This document shows, piece by piece, positions 15,604 to 24,217 of a DNA stretch of 64,000 bases. Both the position numbers and the translations under genes were made by a program. Numbering within the stretch: position 1 is the first letter of the stretch; the number at the start of each line of letters is the position of its first letter. Source of the stretch: Paenibacillus barengoltzii NBRC 101215 (GTDB lineage: Bacteria; Bacillota; Bacilli; Paenibacillales; Paenibacillaceae). The notes under the pieces were generated by a model. That model had not been told where the DNA came from and did not search any database. It saw only the letters and a list, made by a program, of their open reading frames with translations. The stretch covers positions 1 through 64,000 of the forward strand of contig NZ_BILV01000007.1 in the NCBI RefSeq assembly GCF_004000745.1, written 5' to 3'.

Positions 15604-16920
15604 TTACTTCACCCGCACTTTCAAATAAGTCTTTTCAATCGAATCCACCGACTGCGCCCCGATCTCGCCATAAACGGCATCCGACTCGTTACCGGCCACA
15701 ATGGTGACATCGCTTTGCGCGTCGAAGTTCTGAATCGCATTGATGGCCTGCAAGGTGTTCATGTAGGCAATCGCCTCACTCTTTAACAGGTTCCGACCAT
15801 CTGCATTGTTGTCCACTTTCCCCAAGTAGAATGATTCAAAAATCCGCTTAAGATCGTTCGCGATACCATCCAGCACCCGCAGCACGCGATTCTTGCGGAA
15901 CTGCTTACCCTTTTCCGGCGTAAACGAGTGCAGTGTATTAATGTCCTGCTCGACGATCGCGCGGCCGTTGGACGGCGTGAAAACAAACTCGCCGCTCAGC
16001 AGCGCCGCCTCTATCTGGCTGTTGGTGTAACGTGGCGACACGTCCACAGCATCGTCGTAGGCGGTGTAGGTGAGCGCCTGGCTCACGGTAGCCCCGGCGG
16101 TAGCTCCGGCCACCCAGGCGACCGCTTGCGCCGCTGTGAGAGTCGTTCCGTCGGACAGTACCACGCCGTTTTTGACGCTGATCACGCCCTCATAATCAGC
16201 TGCCGGGTAATTGGGTACGACAGCCTGCACCTTTTTACCCTCGTCCTCCCGCAGACGCCGGACGAACGCCGTATACAGCGGCTTGAGCGTCGCATCGTCA
16301 ACGGTCAGGCCGACCGTGTTAAAATCAAGCAGCTCCAGCGCCGTCAAAAACGCGGTATGATCGGCATTGGTCACCGCGCCGTCGGTGCCGCCCGTGAGAT
16401 TGACTCCTGCAGTGGCCGTCAGGTCACCGGTGCCGGACCATGTAACCCAGCCATTGGCCGCCAGCTCCGAGATCGCGGTAACAGTCTGGCTGTCAACCAC
16501 GACACCCGAAACCAACGTTTTGACGTCAAACTTGTCGGGATCGTCGATATTGGCCTGTACCACAATTGAGATATCATTGCCGCGCGTCCCGGAATACTTT
16601 GCCGTTGCCGTCAGGTCCCCGACATTTGCAGTTGCTTTATCGCCGCTATTTAGCCGGTACAGTAGCAGCGTCTTTGCCCGCTTAAGCGATTCTCTTACGA
16701 GCAAGAGCGCCGGATCGTTGATATCAAAGCCGAGCACGTCCATCGTGTCCGCTCCGGCCTCGACCGTAACAATCTGCTTTTCAGGTCCCCACGGCAGTGA
16801 CAGCGCCAATGCTACTACGCCGCGCTCGCCGACCGCCCCAAGTGCCTTCGGCTCCGATACCGTATTGACGTAAACGCCAGGACGGACTTTATTTTGGGAT
16901 GTCCATGTTCCTCCTGCCAT
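15604..16920 (-). CDS. xkdK: Contractile tail sheath protein (XkdK-like)
   Basis: A 438-aa sheath subunit that marks the phage as contractile-tailed. The N-terminal RPGVYVNTVSEPKALGAVGERGVVALAL is the usual sheath handshake region. The C-terminal domain contains SGEFVFTPSNGRAIVEQDIN, RKNRVLRVLDGIANDLKRIF and ending YLKVRVK. The ATG overlaps the stop of a 59-aa ORF upstream (TAATG). Confidence 0.96.
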   Translation of the reverse strand: MAGGTWTSQNKVRPGVYVNTVSEPKALGAVGERGVVALALSLPWGPEKQIVTVEAGADTMDVLGFDINDPALLLVRESLKRAKTLLLYRLNSGDKATANVGDLTATAKYSGTRGNDISIVVQANIDDPDKFDVKTLVSGVVVDSQTVTAISELAANGWVTWSGTGDLTATAGVNLTGGTDGAVTNADHTAFLTALELLDFNTVGLTVDDATLKPLYTAFVRRLREDEGKKVQAVVPNYPAADYEGVISVKNGVVLSDGTTLTAAQAVAWVAGATAGATVSQALTYTAYDDAVDVSPRYTNSQIEAALLSGEFVFTPSNGRAIVEQDINTLHSFTPEKGKQFRKNRVLRVLDGIANDLKRIFESFYLGKVDNNADGRNLLKSEAIAYMNTLQAINAIQNFDAQSDVTIVAGNESDAVYGEIGAQSVDSIEKTYLKVRVK

Positions 16921-17099
16921 TACCCTTTCACCTGCGCTTTCTTAAATTCTTCGACTAGCCGTTTGGCTTCTGCGATCGTGTATGTTTTGCTTGGCTCCAG
17001 CACCACGGACAAAATGTCCTTATCAATCCCTTGCCACTGGCGGGACTGTAAAAACTGCTCCTTGGTAAACCCTGCGGCAATATCCTTTTGTTTAACCAT
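16920..17099 (-). CDS. Small conserved-position phage protein upstream of the sheath
   Basis: A 59-aa ORF (MVKQKDIAAGFTKEQFL...) that ends in a basic helix (TIAEAKRLVEEFKKAQVKG). It overlaps the tail-terminator gene by eight bases at its start and the sheath ATG by one base at its stop, so it is coupled at both ends. The tight packing argues that it is real. No function is known. Confidence 0.75.
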   Translation of the reverse strand: MVKQKDIAAGFTKEQFLQSRQWQGIDKDILSVVLEPSKTYTIAEAKRLVEEFKKAQVKG

Positions 17100-17529
17100 T
17101 TTTCAAATATCCCTCCTGATTGAGAGTTTGCATTTTGATTCCCGGCGGCTTCTCGGAATAGACCATAAAGTTAAAATCCACGAAGAAATGTAGCACGCCG
17201 TCCACGATCTCGTGGCTCGTGCCGGAAGTTCGGTACAGCTCACCATCAACCTCGATCTGTCTAAGCTTGTCGTATAGCTGTTCGGCCATCCCGTGAGCTT
17301 CTTCATTGGGATCAGGGCCTGCCGGGAAATAATGAATGTCGAAAGAATAGGACCGACGATAGCGCCGATCTAGTTCTCGATCCTGTGCCACGATTAGGAG
17401 CTTTACAAAAAAGCACGGCGCTTTGAAGTCTTGTTCGATACTCTCCCCGTAGATACCCATCGCCGGGAAGAGTTCCGACAGAGCGATAATAACGCCGCTG
17501 CGGATACTGTTAATGGTCACCGTTGTCAC
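17092..17529 (-). CDS. Tail terminator-like protein (DUF6838/XkdJ-YqbJ position)
   Basis: A 145-aa protein with INSIRSGVIIALSELFP, a YGESIEQDFKAPCFFVKLL strand pair, RSYSFDIHYFP and FFVDFNFMVYSEKP. This is the pattern of tail terminator proteins that cap the tube. The start is GTG at 17529 with AAGGGGTG five bases upstream. It lies between the gp10-like protein and the sheath. Confidence 0.8.
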   Translation of the reverse strand: MTTVTINSIRSGVIIALSELFPAMGIYGESIEQDFKAPCFFVKLLIVAQDRELDRRYRRSYSFDIHYFPAGPDPNEEAHGMAEQLYDKLRQIEVDGELYRTSGTSHEIVDGVLHFFVDFNFMVYSEKPPGIKMQTLNQEGYLKNG

Positions 17530-17533
17530 GGCG

Positions 17534-17971
17534 TCACCCCTTCCTGCCGTTCATGAGCTGTTCCAGCAGCTCGACTTGCTTTTTCTCGATAAACTTGGGC
17601 AGCTCTCGCTCGATTTCTTTCATCGCGATCGTCATCATAAAGCGGCCCTCAACCCATCGCGTAGAGTTCCTACCGGCGCGGTGCCCAAACTCAACGTAGC
17701 CGGCATACTCGGTGCTGTTGTAGATTTCAACTTCGTAGGCGTTGCCCTTTTTGACGACGTTCCCTACCTGCCAATTTCGACGCAGATTACCCGGTGATGC
17801 AGTCCCCACACCAACCGGTGTACGCTTCTTGATCTTCCGCTCTGCACGGAATGCCATCTCAAGTAAAAACTCCCGAATCCAGCGGTCGATAATTCGCTGA
17901 TCGAGAGCCGTTTTAAACGTCTTGGCCAACCGCTCAAACTCACCGAATTCAAAGCTTCCCCACTTCGCCAT
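17534..17971 (-). CDS. HK97 gp10-like tail completion protein (XkdI-like)
   Basis: A 145-aa protein with the HK97 gp10 order: an N-terminal amphipathic helix, KKRTPVGVGTASPGNLRRNWQVG, VEIYNSTEYAGYVEFGHR and a C-terminal helix rich in Glu and Lys. It joins tail terminator and connector. The ATG shares one base with the stop of the upstream gene (TGATG). Confidence 0.88.
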   Translation of the reverse strand: MAKWGSFEFGEFERLAKTFKTALDQRIIDRWIREFLLEMAFRAERKIKKRTPVGVGTASPGNLRRNWQVGNVVKKGNAYEVEIYNSTEYAGYVEFGHRAGRNSTRWVEGRFMMTIAMKEIERELPKFIEKKQVELLEQLMNGRKG

Positions 17972-18324
17972 CAGGCATTTTCCTTCCGCTGGATGCTAAT
18001 TTCTTGGTGAGACTCATACAGAAACGGTTCGCCAGCGGTGTAGGTACGGTTGAGCTTCCCCCGTGTCACAGTCAACGTGTCACCCTGTCTGATCTCCAAC
18101 TCCGGAGCGGCAAACAGCTTCGTCTCGTAGGCGATACGGTTCACGGACTCAGTTTGGCCGTTGGTCCCGAGTGCCTTCTGCGAGAGCCGGCACGGCTGCT
18201 GCTCATGCACAGTAACAAGCCGCTGCTTCGTCTCACCATTGACCTTTACTTTCTCGATCCTCTGCACCGTAACCCGATCTGTATAGGTGCGCTCCAGCGC
18301 TAAGCGGTACCGTCGGATATTCAT
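17971..18324 (-). CDS. Head-tail stopper protein (XkdH-like)
   Basis: A 117-aa beta-rich protein: YTDRVTVQRIEKVKVNGE, PCRLSQKAL, AYETKLFAAPELEIRQGDTLTV, EPFLYESHQEISI. This matches SPP1 gp16-type or YqbH stopper proteins that close the portal after packaging. ATG 18324 has GAGGTGG at the right distance; the GTG at 18333 lies on that site itself and is less likely. Confidence 0.85.
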   Translation of the reverse strand: MNIRRYRLALERTYTDRVTVQRIEKVKVNGETKQRLVTVHEQQPCRLSQKALGTNGQTESVNRIAYETKLFAAPELEIRQGDTLTVTRGKLNRTYTAGEPFLYESHQEISIQRKENA

Positions 18325-18689
18325 GAATACCACCTCATCCGGCGGTAACGGTTCAGATCAGATGCGTACAACATCATCAGCGTGGCCATGCCAGCACCAC
18401 CGCCGCCGGCGGACTCCTTAACCGATGTGTCGCCGATTTTTAGATCAACTCCCACTGCAAGGATATCGTCCATTTCTGGCAGATGGGACTGTTCGGCCTT
18501 AAAGGCAGACATGGCGATATTGGCCCAGGTAAAAGTCAACGCAGCGGGGATCTCCTCCACCGTGTCCCGGCCAATGTAATTGGCGATATGGGCGCCCGCC
18601 TCGTCGATGTAAGAGCGGATCAGTGAGTCAAGGCTATCCGGCAGGTTCCATCGGCGCTTAATGATTGCCGCGACATCTTCCTGCAGCAT
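18321..18689 (-). CDS. Head-tail connector protein (YqbG/gp15-like)
   Basis: A 122-aa helical protein: EDVAAIIKRRWNLPDSLDSLIRSYIDEAG, a hydrophobic FTWANIAMSAF helix, KIGDTSVKESAGGGG and LMMLYASDLNRYRRMRW. This is the outline of adaptor proteins bound to the portal. ATG 18689 follows GGGAGGGG; the TTG at 18707 is less likely. It overlaps the stopper gene by four bases. Confidence 0.86.
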   Translation of the reverse strand: MLQEDVAAIIKRRWNLPDSLDSLIRSYIDEAGAHIANYIGRDTVEEIPAALTFTWANIAMSAFKAEQSHLPEMDDILAVGVDLKIGDTSVKESAGGGGAGMATLMMLYASDLNRYRRMRWYS

Positions 18690-18718
18690 CGTAACCCCTC
18701 CCAACAAAAAGAGAGCGG

Positions 18719-18874
18719 TTATTCACCGCCCTCCGGTTTCTTAGCCTTACCCTTTGTTTCCTTCTCGAGCTCAGGCTTTGGAGCCACTCTCTTAAACCCC
18801 TTGCGCTCAAGGGCCTCTGCCTCGAATTCTTCCGCCACCAGTTTCACCACATTCAACTTTTGCAGCTTAATCAT
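18719..18874 (-). CDS. Small lysine- and glutamate-rich head-region protein
   Basis: A 51-aa protein (MIKLQKLNVVKLVAEEFEAE...), basic and acidic at the end with no fold signature. It resembles the short N-terminal part of PBSX YqbF-type proteins, which occur between capsid and connector. I use ATG 18874 with GGGGG upstream; the longer frame to 18928 overlaps the capsid gene. Confidence 0.65.
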   Translation of the reverse strand: MIKLQKLNVVKLVAEEFEAEALERKGFKRVAPKPELEKETKGKAKKPEGGE

Positions 18875-18878
18875 AGGA

Positions 18879-19796
18879 TCATGCCCCCAAGGAAACCTGT
18901 ACAGTTGCCAGCTTATTGTCAGGCACAATCAGGTCATGATATTTACGATAATCCAGTTTCCAAGCATTCGCTTTTTGGTTGGTTTGCGGGTCAAAAATAC
19001 GCACAACATCGGTTTTGCTAATGCCAATCGGCGTGTTGCGCGATGAGATAATCCAGTTGATGTCCTTGGCGTCCGCATCTGGTACAAAGCCCCCGGCCGT
19101 TTGACCGGCTGTCGATCCATCATTAAACACATAAGCGGATTTCATCCGACTAGCCACAACCGGCACCAGCGGAATCCCTTCCAGCGATTTTACTGTCAGG
19201 TTAATTCCGCCTTGTCCGAACTGCGTCACATCCAGCTTTTTCTGGAGTTGCGAATTTTTCGTCAACACCTGGTAAGCCGGATAGCTAATAGAGATAACCA
19301 TATTGGCCAAGTCTACGCCACGTCCAGCAATAGCAAAGATATCGTCATACAACTTATCCAAGATGTCTGCTTCGTCCGGAGTATAGGTCCCAGAGTTACC
19401 TGCATCTGCTGCCAATGCGGCCAGCTTACTGTATCGGTATGCGTCGATCTCCGGGATGACGTGCAGCCGTTGGAACTCCGACATTACATTTGCCGCCGTA
19501 GTGCCGAAATTGGTCTCATCTACGTCCATAGCGTCAAGCTGGAAGGTCCGACCGCGATCTTGGGTCAGCGTGTGCGTCTGGTACTTAAACGTCACACTGC
19601 CTTGATTAAAGCCGTTGTCGCGGTCATAATCGGCCAAGCCTTGTACCACGATATCCGGAATTTTGATCTCGTCACCGCCGTTGTATTTGACTTGCCCTGC
19701 GTTACTCTCCATCCAGCCGGATGTAGCCTGTTGTGCTACCTGCTTATCCAGCTCAGTTTGAAATAGTTTTGCGTACTCCAATGTGTTAATTGGCAT
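18879..19796 (-). CDS. Major capsid protein
   Basis: A 305-aa HK97-fold major capsid protein of the PBSX/N4-gp56-like group. Features seen are the N-terminal LEYAKLFQTELDKQVAQQATSG, DEIKIPDIVVQGLADYDRD, the QDRGRTFQLDAMDVDET strand pair, MSEFQRLHVIPEIDAYRYSKLA helix and VVASRMKSAYVFND. It lies downstream of a GP20-type scaffold, as usual. No cleaved pro-domain is obvious. Confidence 0.93.
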   Translation of the reverse strand: MPINTLEYAKLFQTELDKQVAQQATSGWMESNAGQVKYNGGDEIKIPDIVVQGLADYDRDNGFNQGSVTFKYQTHTLTQDRGRTFQLDAMDVDETNFGTTAANVMSEFQRLHVIPEIDAYRYSKLAALAADAGNSGTYTPDEADILDKLYDDIFAIAGRGVDLANMVISISYPAYQVLTKNSQLQKKLDVTQFGQGGINLTVKSLEGIPLVPVVASRMKSAYVFNDGSTAGQTAGGFVPDADAKDINWIISSRNTPIGISKTDVVRIFDPQTNQKANAWKLDYRKYHDLIVPDNKLATVQVSLGA

Positions 19797-19821
19797 TGTT
19801 CAAATCCCTCATTTCTAAAGA

Positions 19822-20403
19822 TTATTTTTGTGCAAAAATGCTACTGATTGCTGCGGCATCGGTCAGCGAGCTTGCACCAGATCCCGCCCCTGCTCCAGGA
19901 TCCGCCGGATTCGCCCCCTTGAACGTGGGCTTATTTTCGGCAAACAAAAAAGCCTTGCTTTCCCGCAGGGCTTTGATCTGGTCATCCAGACCGGCTTTGA
20001 TGCTGCCGTCCTCGGCAAGCTCGATTTTCGTTTTGTCGATCAGCCCCGTGACCAAATCCGCGTCGTGTACCTGACCAGCTAAGGCAAGCTTCAGCGCATT
20101 GCTGAGCCGCAAATCCTTCAGCTCTGCCTCGTATTTCTCCTGGGCCGCCTTGTTGTCCTTCTGAAGCGTTTCGATTTGTTGCTTCAAGGCTTCGGCATCA
20201 CCGCTGGACTTCTTCAGGTCCTCCAGCTGCTTATCACGCTCCTTTAGGCTATCCTCGGCCTTCTTGCGTGCTTCAGTCACCTCGTTATACTGCGACTTGG
20301 GCACAAAGTGCTTCGGCAGCTCCTTATTCACATCGCCGATCAATCCGTCGAGCTTCGATTCATCGATTCCTGCAGCCTTAAGTATTTCTTTCAACCAATC
20401 CAT
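19822..20403 (-). CDS. Scaffolding protein (phage GP20 family)
   Basis: A 193-aa internal scaffold for procapsid assembly. The N-terminus reads MDWLKEILKAAGIDESKLDG. A long charged coiled coil spans about residues 40-105 (KKAEDSLKERDKQLEDLKK), followed by a conserved LKLALAGQVHDADLVTGLID block and a Gly/Ala-rich tail. GGAGG is eight bases upstream. The 107 bases between this gene and 20511 hold only a GGCCG/CGGCC hairpin. Confidence 0.93.
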   Translation of the reverse strand: MDWLKEILKAAGIDESKLDGLIGDVNKELPKHFVPKSQYNEVTEARKKAEDSLKERDKQLEDLKKSSGDAEALKQQIETLQKDNKAAQEKYEAELKDLRLSNALKLALAGQVHDADLVTGLIDKTKIELAEDGSIKAGLDDQIKALRESKAFLFAENKPTFKGANPADPGAGAGSGASSLTDAAAISSIFAQK

Positions 20404-20510
20404 TTATCTCGACCTCCATAGATTTTTATAGCTGCTCTCCAGCTAAGGGAGTGGGCCGCTATGCTCCGGCCAAAGCACGCCTAGTTTTACGCCATGCGAC
20501 AGGGCGGCTA

Positions 20511-20777
20511 TTAGTCAGTCACCATGTCGTAATTTTCGGCCAAGTCGGCCGCGGTCAATACGATTAACGTGCCGTCATCAGCTTTGGCAATGTACTCGCC
20601 AACTTTGACGATAATCACGTTGTACGGTGTCCGGACAATCCGCATCTGCACCCCGGTCGATGTATATTCGACCGATACCGGCAAACCAACAAAGCCGATA
20701 ATCTCCGTGATGCGCTCGTAGGTGTTTTCAAATTGTACAGCGTCGATAAACTTCTTCTCTCGATACCGCTGAATCAT
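20511..20777 (-). CDS. Hypothetical phage protein between minor head protein and scaffold
   Basis: An 88-aa protein with a strand-rich pattern (FIDAVQFENTYERITEIIGFVG, VSVEYTSTGVQMRIVRTPYNVIIVKVGEYIAK). The VGEYIAKADDGTLIVLTAADLAENYD ending resembles small phage proteins of the PGDYIVK type found beside head genes. AGGAGGGG precedes the ATG, and a terminator lies just upstream. Function unknown. Confidence 0.75.
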   Translation of the reverse strand: MIQRYREKKFIDAVQFENTYERITEIIGFVGLPVSVEYTSTGVQMRIVRTPYNVIIVKVGEYIAKADDGTLIVLTAADLAENYDMVTD

Positions 20778-20802
20778 CGCTCCCCCTCCTTTCCGGACAA
20801 AT

Positions 20803-20833
20803 TAAAAGCACCCTCGCATATCGGAGAGTGCTT
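20803..20833 (-). terminator. Terminator inside the head operon
   Basis: AAGCACTCTC and GAGGGTGCTT pair with one mismatch and are followed by TTAATT. It overlaps the end of the 66-aa ORF at 20835. The sequence just downstream (TTGTCCGGAAAG) also follows the terminator at 13926. Confidence 0.65.
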
Positions 20834-20834
20834 A

Positions 20835-21035
20835 TTAATAAATTTGGCTGCCGTCAAACTTCCAGCCGTATTCGGTTTGCAAGATGTCCTCGCCTGACTC
20901 CAGGCTCCTGTCAATTTTATCGATTAGCCCTTCGGTGGTCTCGTTGCTTGGAACCATCTCCAAAGGGACGATATCTCCAAACTGGTCAAAGTAGGCCTGC
21001 ATCTTCGATTTCAACTTTTCCGTAACTTCAACCAT
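20835..21035 (-). CDS. Small acidic hypothetical phage protein
   Basis: A 66-aa protein (MVEVTEKLKSKMQAYFDQFG...), acidic, with two helices and a C-terminal EYGWKFDGSQIY. It shares one base with the stop of the minor head gene (TGATG), so it is coupled to it. It could be a partner or an immunity-like inhibitor of the metalloprotease domain encoded directly upstream; that is position-based inference only. Confidence 0.7.
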   Translation of the reverse strand: MVEVTEKLKSKMQAYFDQFGDIVPLEMVPSNETTEGLIDKIDRSLESGEDILQTEYGWKFDGSQIY

Positions 21036-22789
21036 CAGATCACCTCCAGTATTTTCTCAAATAAAGCAAATGACTTCGGCAAGTATTCGCGCATCAACTT
21101 CGCGCGTTTGCCCGTCGGGTCAAAGCTTGCTTCAAACATATGAGCAAAGGCTTCCTTTTCAAGCGCATTCGGAAGTTGTTCCCAGTATTTAATCGTATGG
21201 CCATATAGGCCGCGGATCCGGTGCCTCGTTGCGCCGCCATAAATATCCGAGATAGCCGAATGCAATGCGCCGTTCCCCTGAGATAGATCCAGAGAAATTT
21301 GAAGCTGTGCTTCTCTTAACTTCAGCCCTTTCGCTTTGGCGTAATTCTGCATATAATCCTGCACGTCTCGTAGAATCGCCTTCTTGAATTCACTCTTTGT
21401 TATTCCATCAAGATCAATATGCGAAACGCCGTCATACGTCGCCTTGCCCAATTTGCGTATAGCAGCCATGTTATCAACATAGTGGCCAAATTCATGGAAA
21501 AATGTTGCCGCAGGACCTCTTGGGTTCTTCAGATCCTCATCAAAGTCCATGTTGATGACTTGCTCCACAGGATTATAGTGCGCTCCGCCTTTGAACTGAC
21601 TATCCTTAACTACATTATCTGAAACGTAATCAAGGTAAACACGCTGAGCCGTACTAGATCCGGCAGCAAACCGATCTTCAAGAGCTTTTTTGTAATCCGG
21701 ATTTAGGCTCGGGATCTTGCCTATGAGCGACTCGAATTTCCCTTTAATTATAGCATCATCTGAGGATTCAACATACTGTTTTTTCCATTCCTCATAAGTG
21801 ATGTTCCCAGGTACATAATAGACCTTCCCGTCCAGATCCCGCGCGATCCGCTCACCCAAGTCCTCGTCATCATCAAAATAGGCCACGGTTGTACTGCGAC
21901 AATTCGCATGCAGCGGCGGCCAGTTGATTCCGACTTCCTTCTCAGACAGATCAAATATGCGGTCATCCATGCTCCGGCAAATCTCACTCGTGCGTAAATC
22001 AAGTGTAGCGAGGAATTGATACTGCTTAACCACTCCGCTCGCTTTGTAACCGTCATAGGTTCCTTCAGCGGCAATGTGGGCGCTTTCGGTGCGTACCAAG
22101 CGCGCGGCGTTCGACTTGGAAACCTCGAAGCGGTCGCGTAAGGTCTTGACTACCTTGTCTAGGCTATCCCCGCGGATAAATGCTTGCGACAAATTAGTCT
22201 GGATCTCCCTCGCCAACTTATCCCGATTACCCCATATTCGTTTACTGAAATTACTTCCGGCCCAATCGGTGTACAGGACTTTCTCAAGCTGCTTGTCATC
22301 CACCTTGGCGAATGTCGTTCCGAAACCCGTGCCCCGATGAATGTCAAAGAGGGTACGGTAGTACGAATCCGTATAATTGCCGCTCAGCAGCCCCCGAAAG
22401 CCCACTTGCTGCTTTCCCGTTAACATCTCTAACTCATGTTTAATCTGGGTCAGCAGCGCCTCATATCGGCTGATACGGGTCCGATAGTAGACGTTGTTTA
22501 GCTGTTGGGTCCACCGGCCATCTGCATTGTCCTTAGCCTTCTCGATAAACTCCTCCAACGTCATTTTAAACTCGGCCAGCTCGCCTTTTTCAAGCTGCTT
22601 CTTCGCCTCGGTCATCGAGACCTGATTTTCGCTAGCATACCGAGCGTAAAAGGCTTCAATGTCCCTGACGATGGTATTAACCGATTTGCGGTACTCCTTC
22701 GCAAGTTGGCTAATGTACAAGTCCGCTTTGGCATGCTCGGCGCGGGCGTTGATCTCAGCACGTTTACGCCAGTATTCAGCTGGTTTCAT
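21035..22789 (-). CDS. Minor head protein (Mu gpF-like) fused to a C-terminal zincin metalloprotease
   Basis: A 584-aa protein. Residues 1-330 are a phage minor head morphogenesis domain: KPAEYWRKRAEINARAEHAK, TESAHIAAEGTYDGYKASG, DLRTSEICRSMDDRIF and PPLHANCRSTTV. Such proteins bind the portal and enter the head. Residues ~340-584 add an unrelated domain with TFFHEFGHYVDN (HEFGH, an HExxH zinc site, near residue 430) and EKEAFAHMFEA further on (a possible third ligand Glu, near 545), typical of gluzincin-like proteases. The first domain alone is the usual length, so this is a fusion. The tail may be an effector ejected with the DNA. Confidence 0.88.
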   Translation of the reverse strand: MKPAEYWRKRAEINARAEHAKADLYISQLAKEYRKSVNTIVRDIEAFYARYASENQVSMTEAKKQLEKGELAEFKMTLEEFIEKAKDNADGRWTQQLNNVYYRTRISRYEALLTQIKHELEMLTGKQQVGFRGLLSGNYTDSYYRTLFDIHRGTGFGTTFAKVDDKQLEKVLYTDWAGSNFSKRIWGNRDKLAREIQTNLSQAFIRGDSLDKVVKTLRDRFEVSKSNAARLVRTESAHIAAEGTYDGYKASGVVKQYQFLATLDLRTSEICRSMDDRIFDLSEKEVGINWPPLHANCRSTTVAYFDDDEDLGERIARDLDGKVYYVPGNITYEEWKKQYVESSDDAIIKGKFESLIGKIPSLNPDYKKALEDRFAAGSSTAQRVYLDYVSDNVVKDSQFKGGAHYNPVEQVINMDFDEDLKNPRGPAATFFHEFGHYVDNMAAIRKLGKATYDGVSHIDLDGITKSEFKKAILRDVQDYMQNYAKAKGLKLREAQLQISLDLSQGNGALHSAISDIYGGATRHRIRGLYGHTIKYWEQLPNALEKEAFAHMFEASFDPTGKRAKLMREYLPKSFALFEKILEVI

Positions 22790-24200
22790 CGTCGACCTCG
22801 CCTCCGGTCAGCTCTGGGTACTGCTCCATGTCAGCCTCCCGCTCTTTCTCAATTTGCGCCTCCTCATCCTCGACACTCGTAACCCACGGATGGTTGGCCA
22901 AGATCGTACGATTGGAAATGACCCCCATACTATTCTTAGCGTTGGTAACGGCCTCGGTCTCGTTGATGGTGATGTCCCGGTTAAAAATAAACTCGACCGG
23001 TGTATTGGAATAATCCTTACCCGTCGAGTTATATATGTGCTGATCGATAAACCAAAGCAGCTGTTCAAGAGAGGCCTGGAATTCGGACTCCATGTCGTTT
23101 GCATCCAGGTCAAGATCCGCATACAGATGTTTGAGAGCGATCCCGCTCGGCGAATTGCCGAACCGTTCCGACTGCGTATCAACGCCGCGACCGAACTCAT
23201 AAATGTCTTTTCGCAGCTGCTCGATGTGCGTCTTGTGCGCTTCGGTATCGATGTCAATGCTGATCGAATCGATGCCGCCTGTGCCATTCACGAAGGCCAC
23301 ACGGTAGATCGCCATATTTTTACGGAACTCCGACGCGCTCGTCCCGTCATAGTCCTTGACCACGTAAAGGCTGTTAGGCAGGTCCTCCAAGTTGTTGGCG
23401 TTGTCGCTGATCTTGTTGTCGTAGTCGTCCACCTGGCGCTTGATGATATCGATCAGCGGCTGCTCCTCGCCGTTGTACTTGAAACAAATAAACGGCACCC
23501 GCTCCCAGTTGTATGGCTGCTCCTCATCTGCGACCAACGAGAAATGAGCAGCAAAATCGACGAATCGGAAATCACCGGCCTCGCTTTCATACCGACGCAC
23601 CCCGTCTTTGTTCCAGAACTCCACTTTGGTGATGATCTTTTTGTCTTTGGCCACGTAGACAATTTGATCGTAAACCCGGATCACCGCATCAAGCTCCGTA
23701 TGAGCGGAATCACGCCACAGCGGGATGATCTCCTCACTTGGGATCAGCTGAAACGCCAGTTCCCCAGCCTCGTTATAGTAAACCTGCACCCACGCCTTGC
23801 CGCTGTTAATCGCATTTTTGCCGAGGTTCTTGAGCATCCGGCGAAATCCCTGGTCGAAGTAATTGTCAAGCTGCACCTGATAGCCGGCATCGTCTGTACG
23901 AGCCAAAAAAGGCTTGGACAGGAGATATCCGACCTTCTGATCCACCAGTTTCCGGACAAACCCGTGCGGGATCCGGTTGTCCGCCAGGTTATGCACCTGC
24001 GTCAGCTTACCGTCGGGGCCGATCGCCTTCCGCGTCCGGTTCAGGATGTCATTCTTGACCCGGTAATACGCTTGGCCAGTCAGCATTAGCTTGCGTTCAT
24101 CGGAGCTCATCCAGGTCTTGACCTCTTCTTGGACGATCTCGTCAATGCTCATCGGAGCATTACGGTCCAGATTCTCAAGTATTTCATGTAAGGTGTTCAT
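22776..24200 (-). CDS. Portal protein (SPP1 gp6-like)
   Basis: A 474-aa portal subunit forming the dodecameric DNA gate of the head. SPP1 gp6/Phage_prot_Gp6 landmarks: KLMLTGQAYYRVKNDIL, PHGFVRKLVDQKVGYLLSKP, GKAWVQVYYNEAGEL, EPL-like EQPLIDIIKRQVDDYDNKIS, the DAND-type GTGGIDSISIDIDTE, SPSGIALKHLYADLDLDAND and an acidic C-terminus. GGAGG precedes the ATG. It overlaps the minor head gene by 14 bases. Confidence 0.95.
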   Translation of the reverse strand: MNTLHEILENLDRNAPMSIDEIVQEEVKTWMSSDERKLMLTGQAYYRVKNDILNRTRKAIGPDGKLTQVHNLADNRIPHGFVRKLVDQKVGYLLSKPFLARTDDAGYQVQLDNYFDQGFRRMLKNLGKNAINSGKAWVQVYYNEAGELAFQLIPSEEIIPLWRDSAHTELDAVIRVYDQIVYVAKDKKIITKVEFWNKDGVRRYESEAGDFRFVDFAAHFSLVADEEQPYNWERVPFICFKYNGEEQPLIDIIKRQVDDYDNKISDNANNLEDLPNSLYVVKDYDGTSASEFRKNMAIYRVAFVNGTGGIDSISIDIDTEAHKTHIEQLRKDIYEFGRGVDTQSERFGNSPSGIALKHLYADLDLDANDMESEFQASLEQLLWFIDQHIYNSTGKDYSNTPVEFIFNRDITINETEAVTNAKNSMGVISNRTILANHPWVTSVEDEEAQIEKEREADMEQYPELTGGEVDDETS

Positions 24201-24217
24201 GGGCTCCTCCTTTCTCT

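Noticed and set aside
22659-24089. 476-codon plus-strand frame opposite the portal gene
   Set aside because: Antisense shadow of a recognised portal gene; composition is not protein-like.
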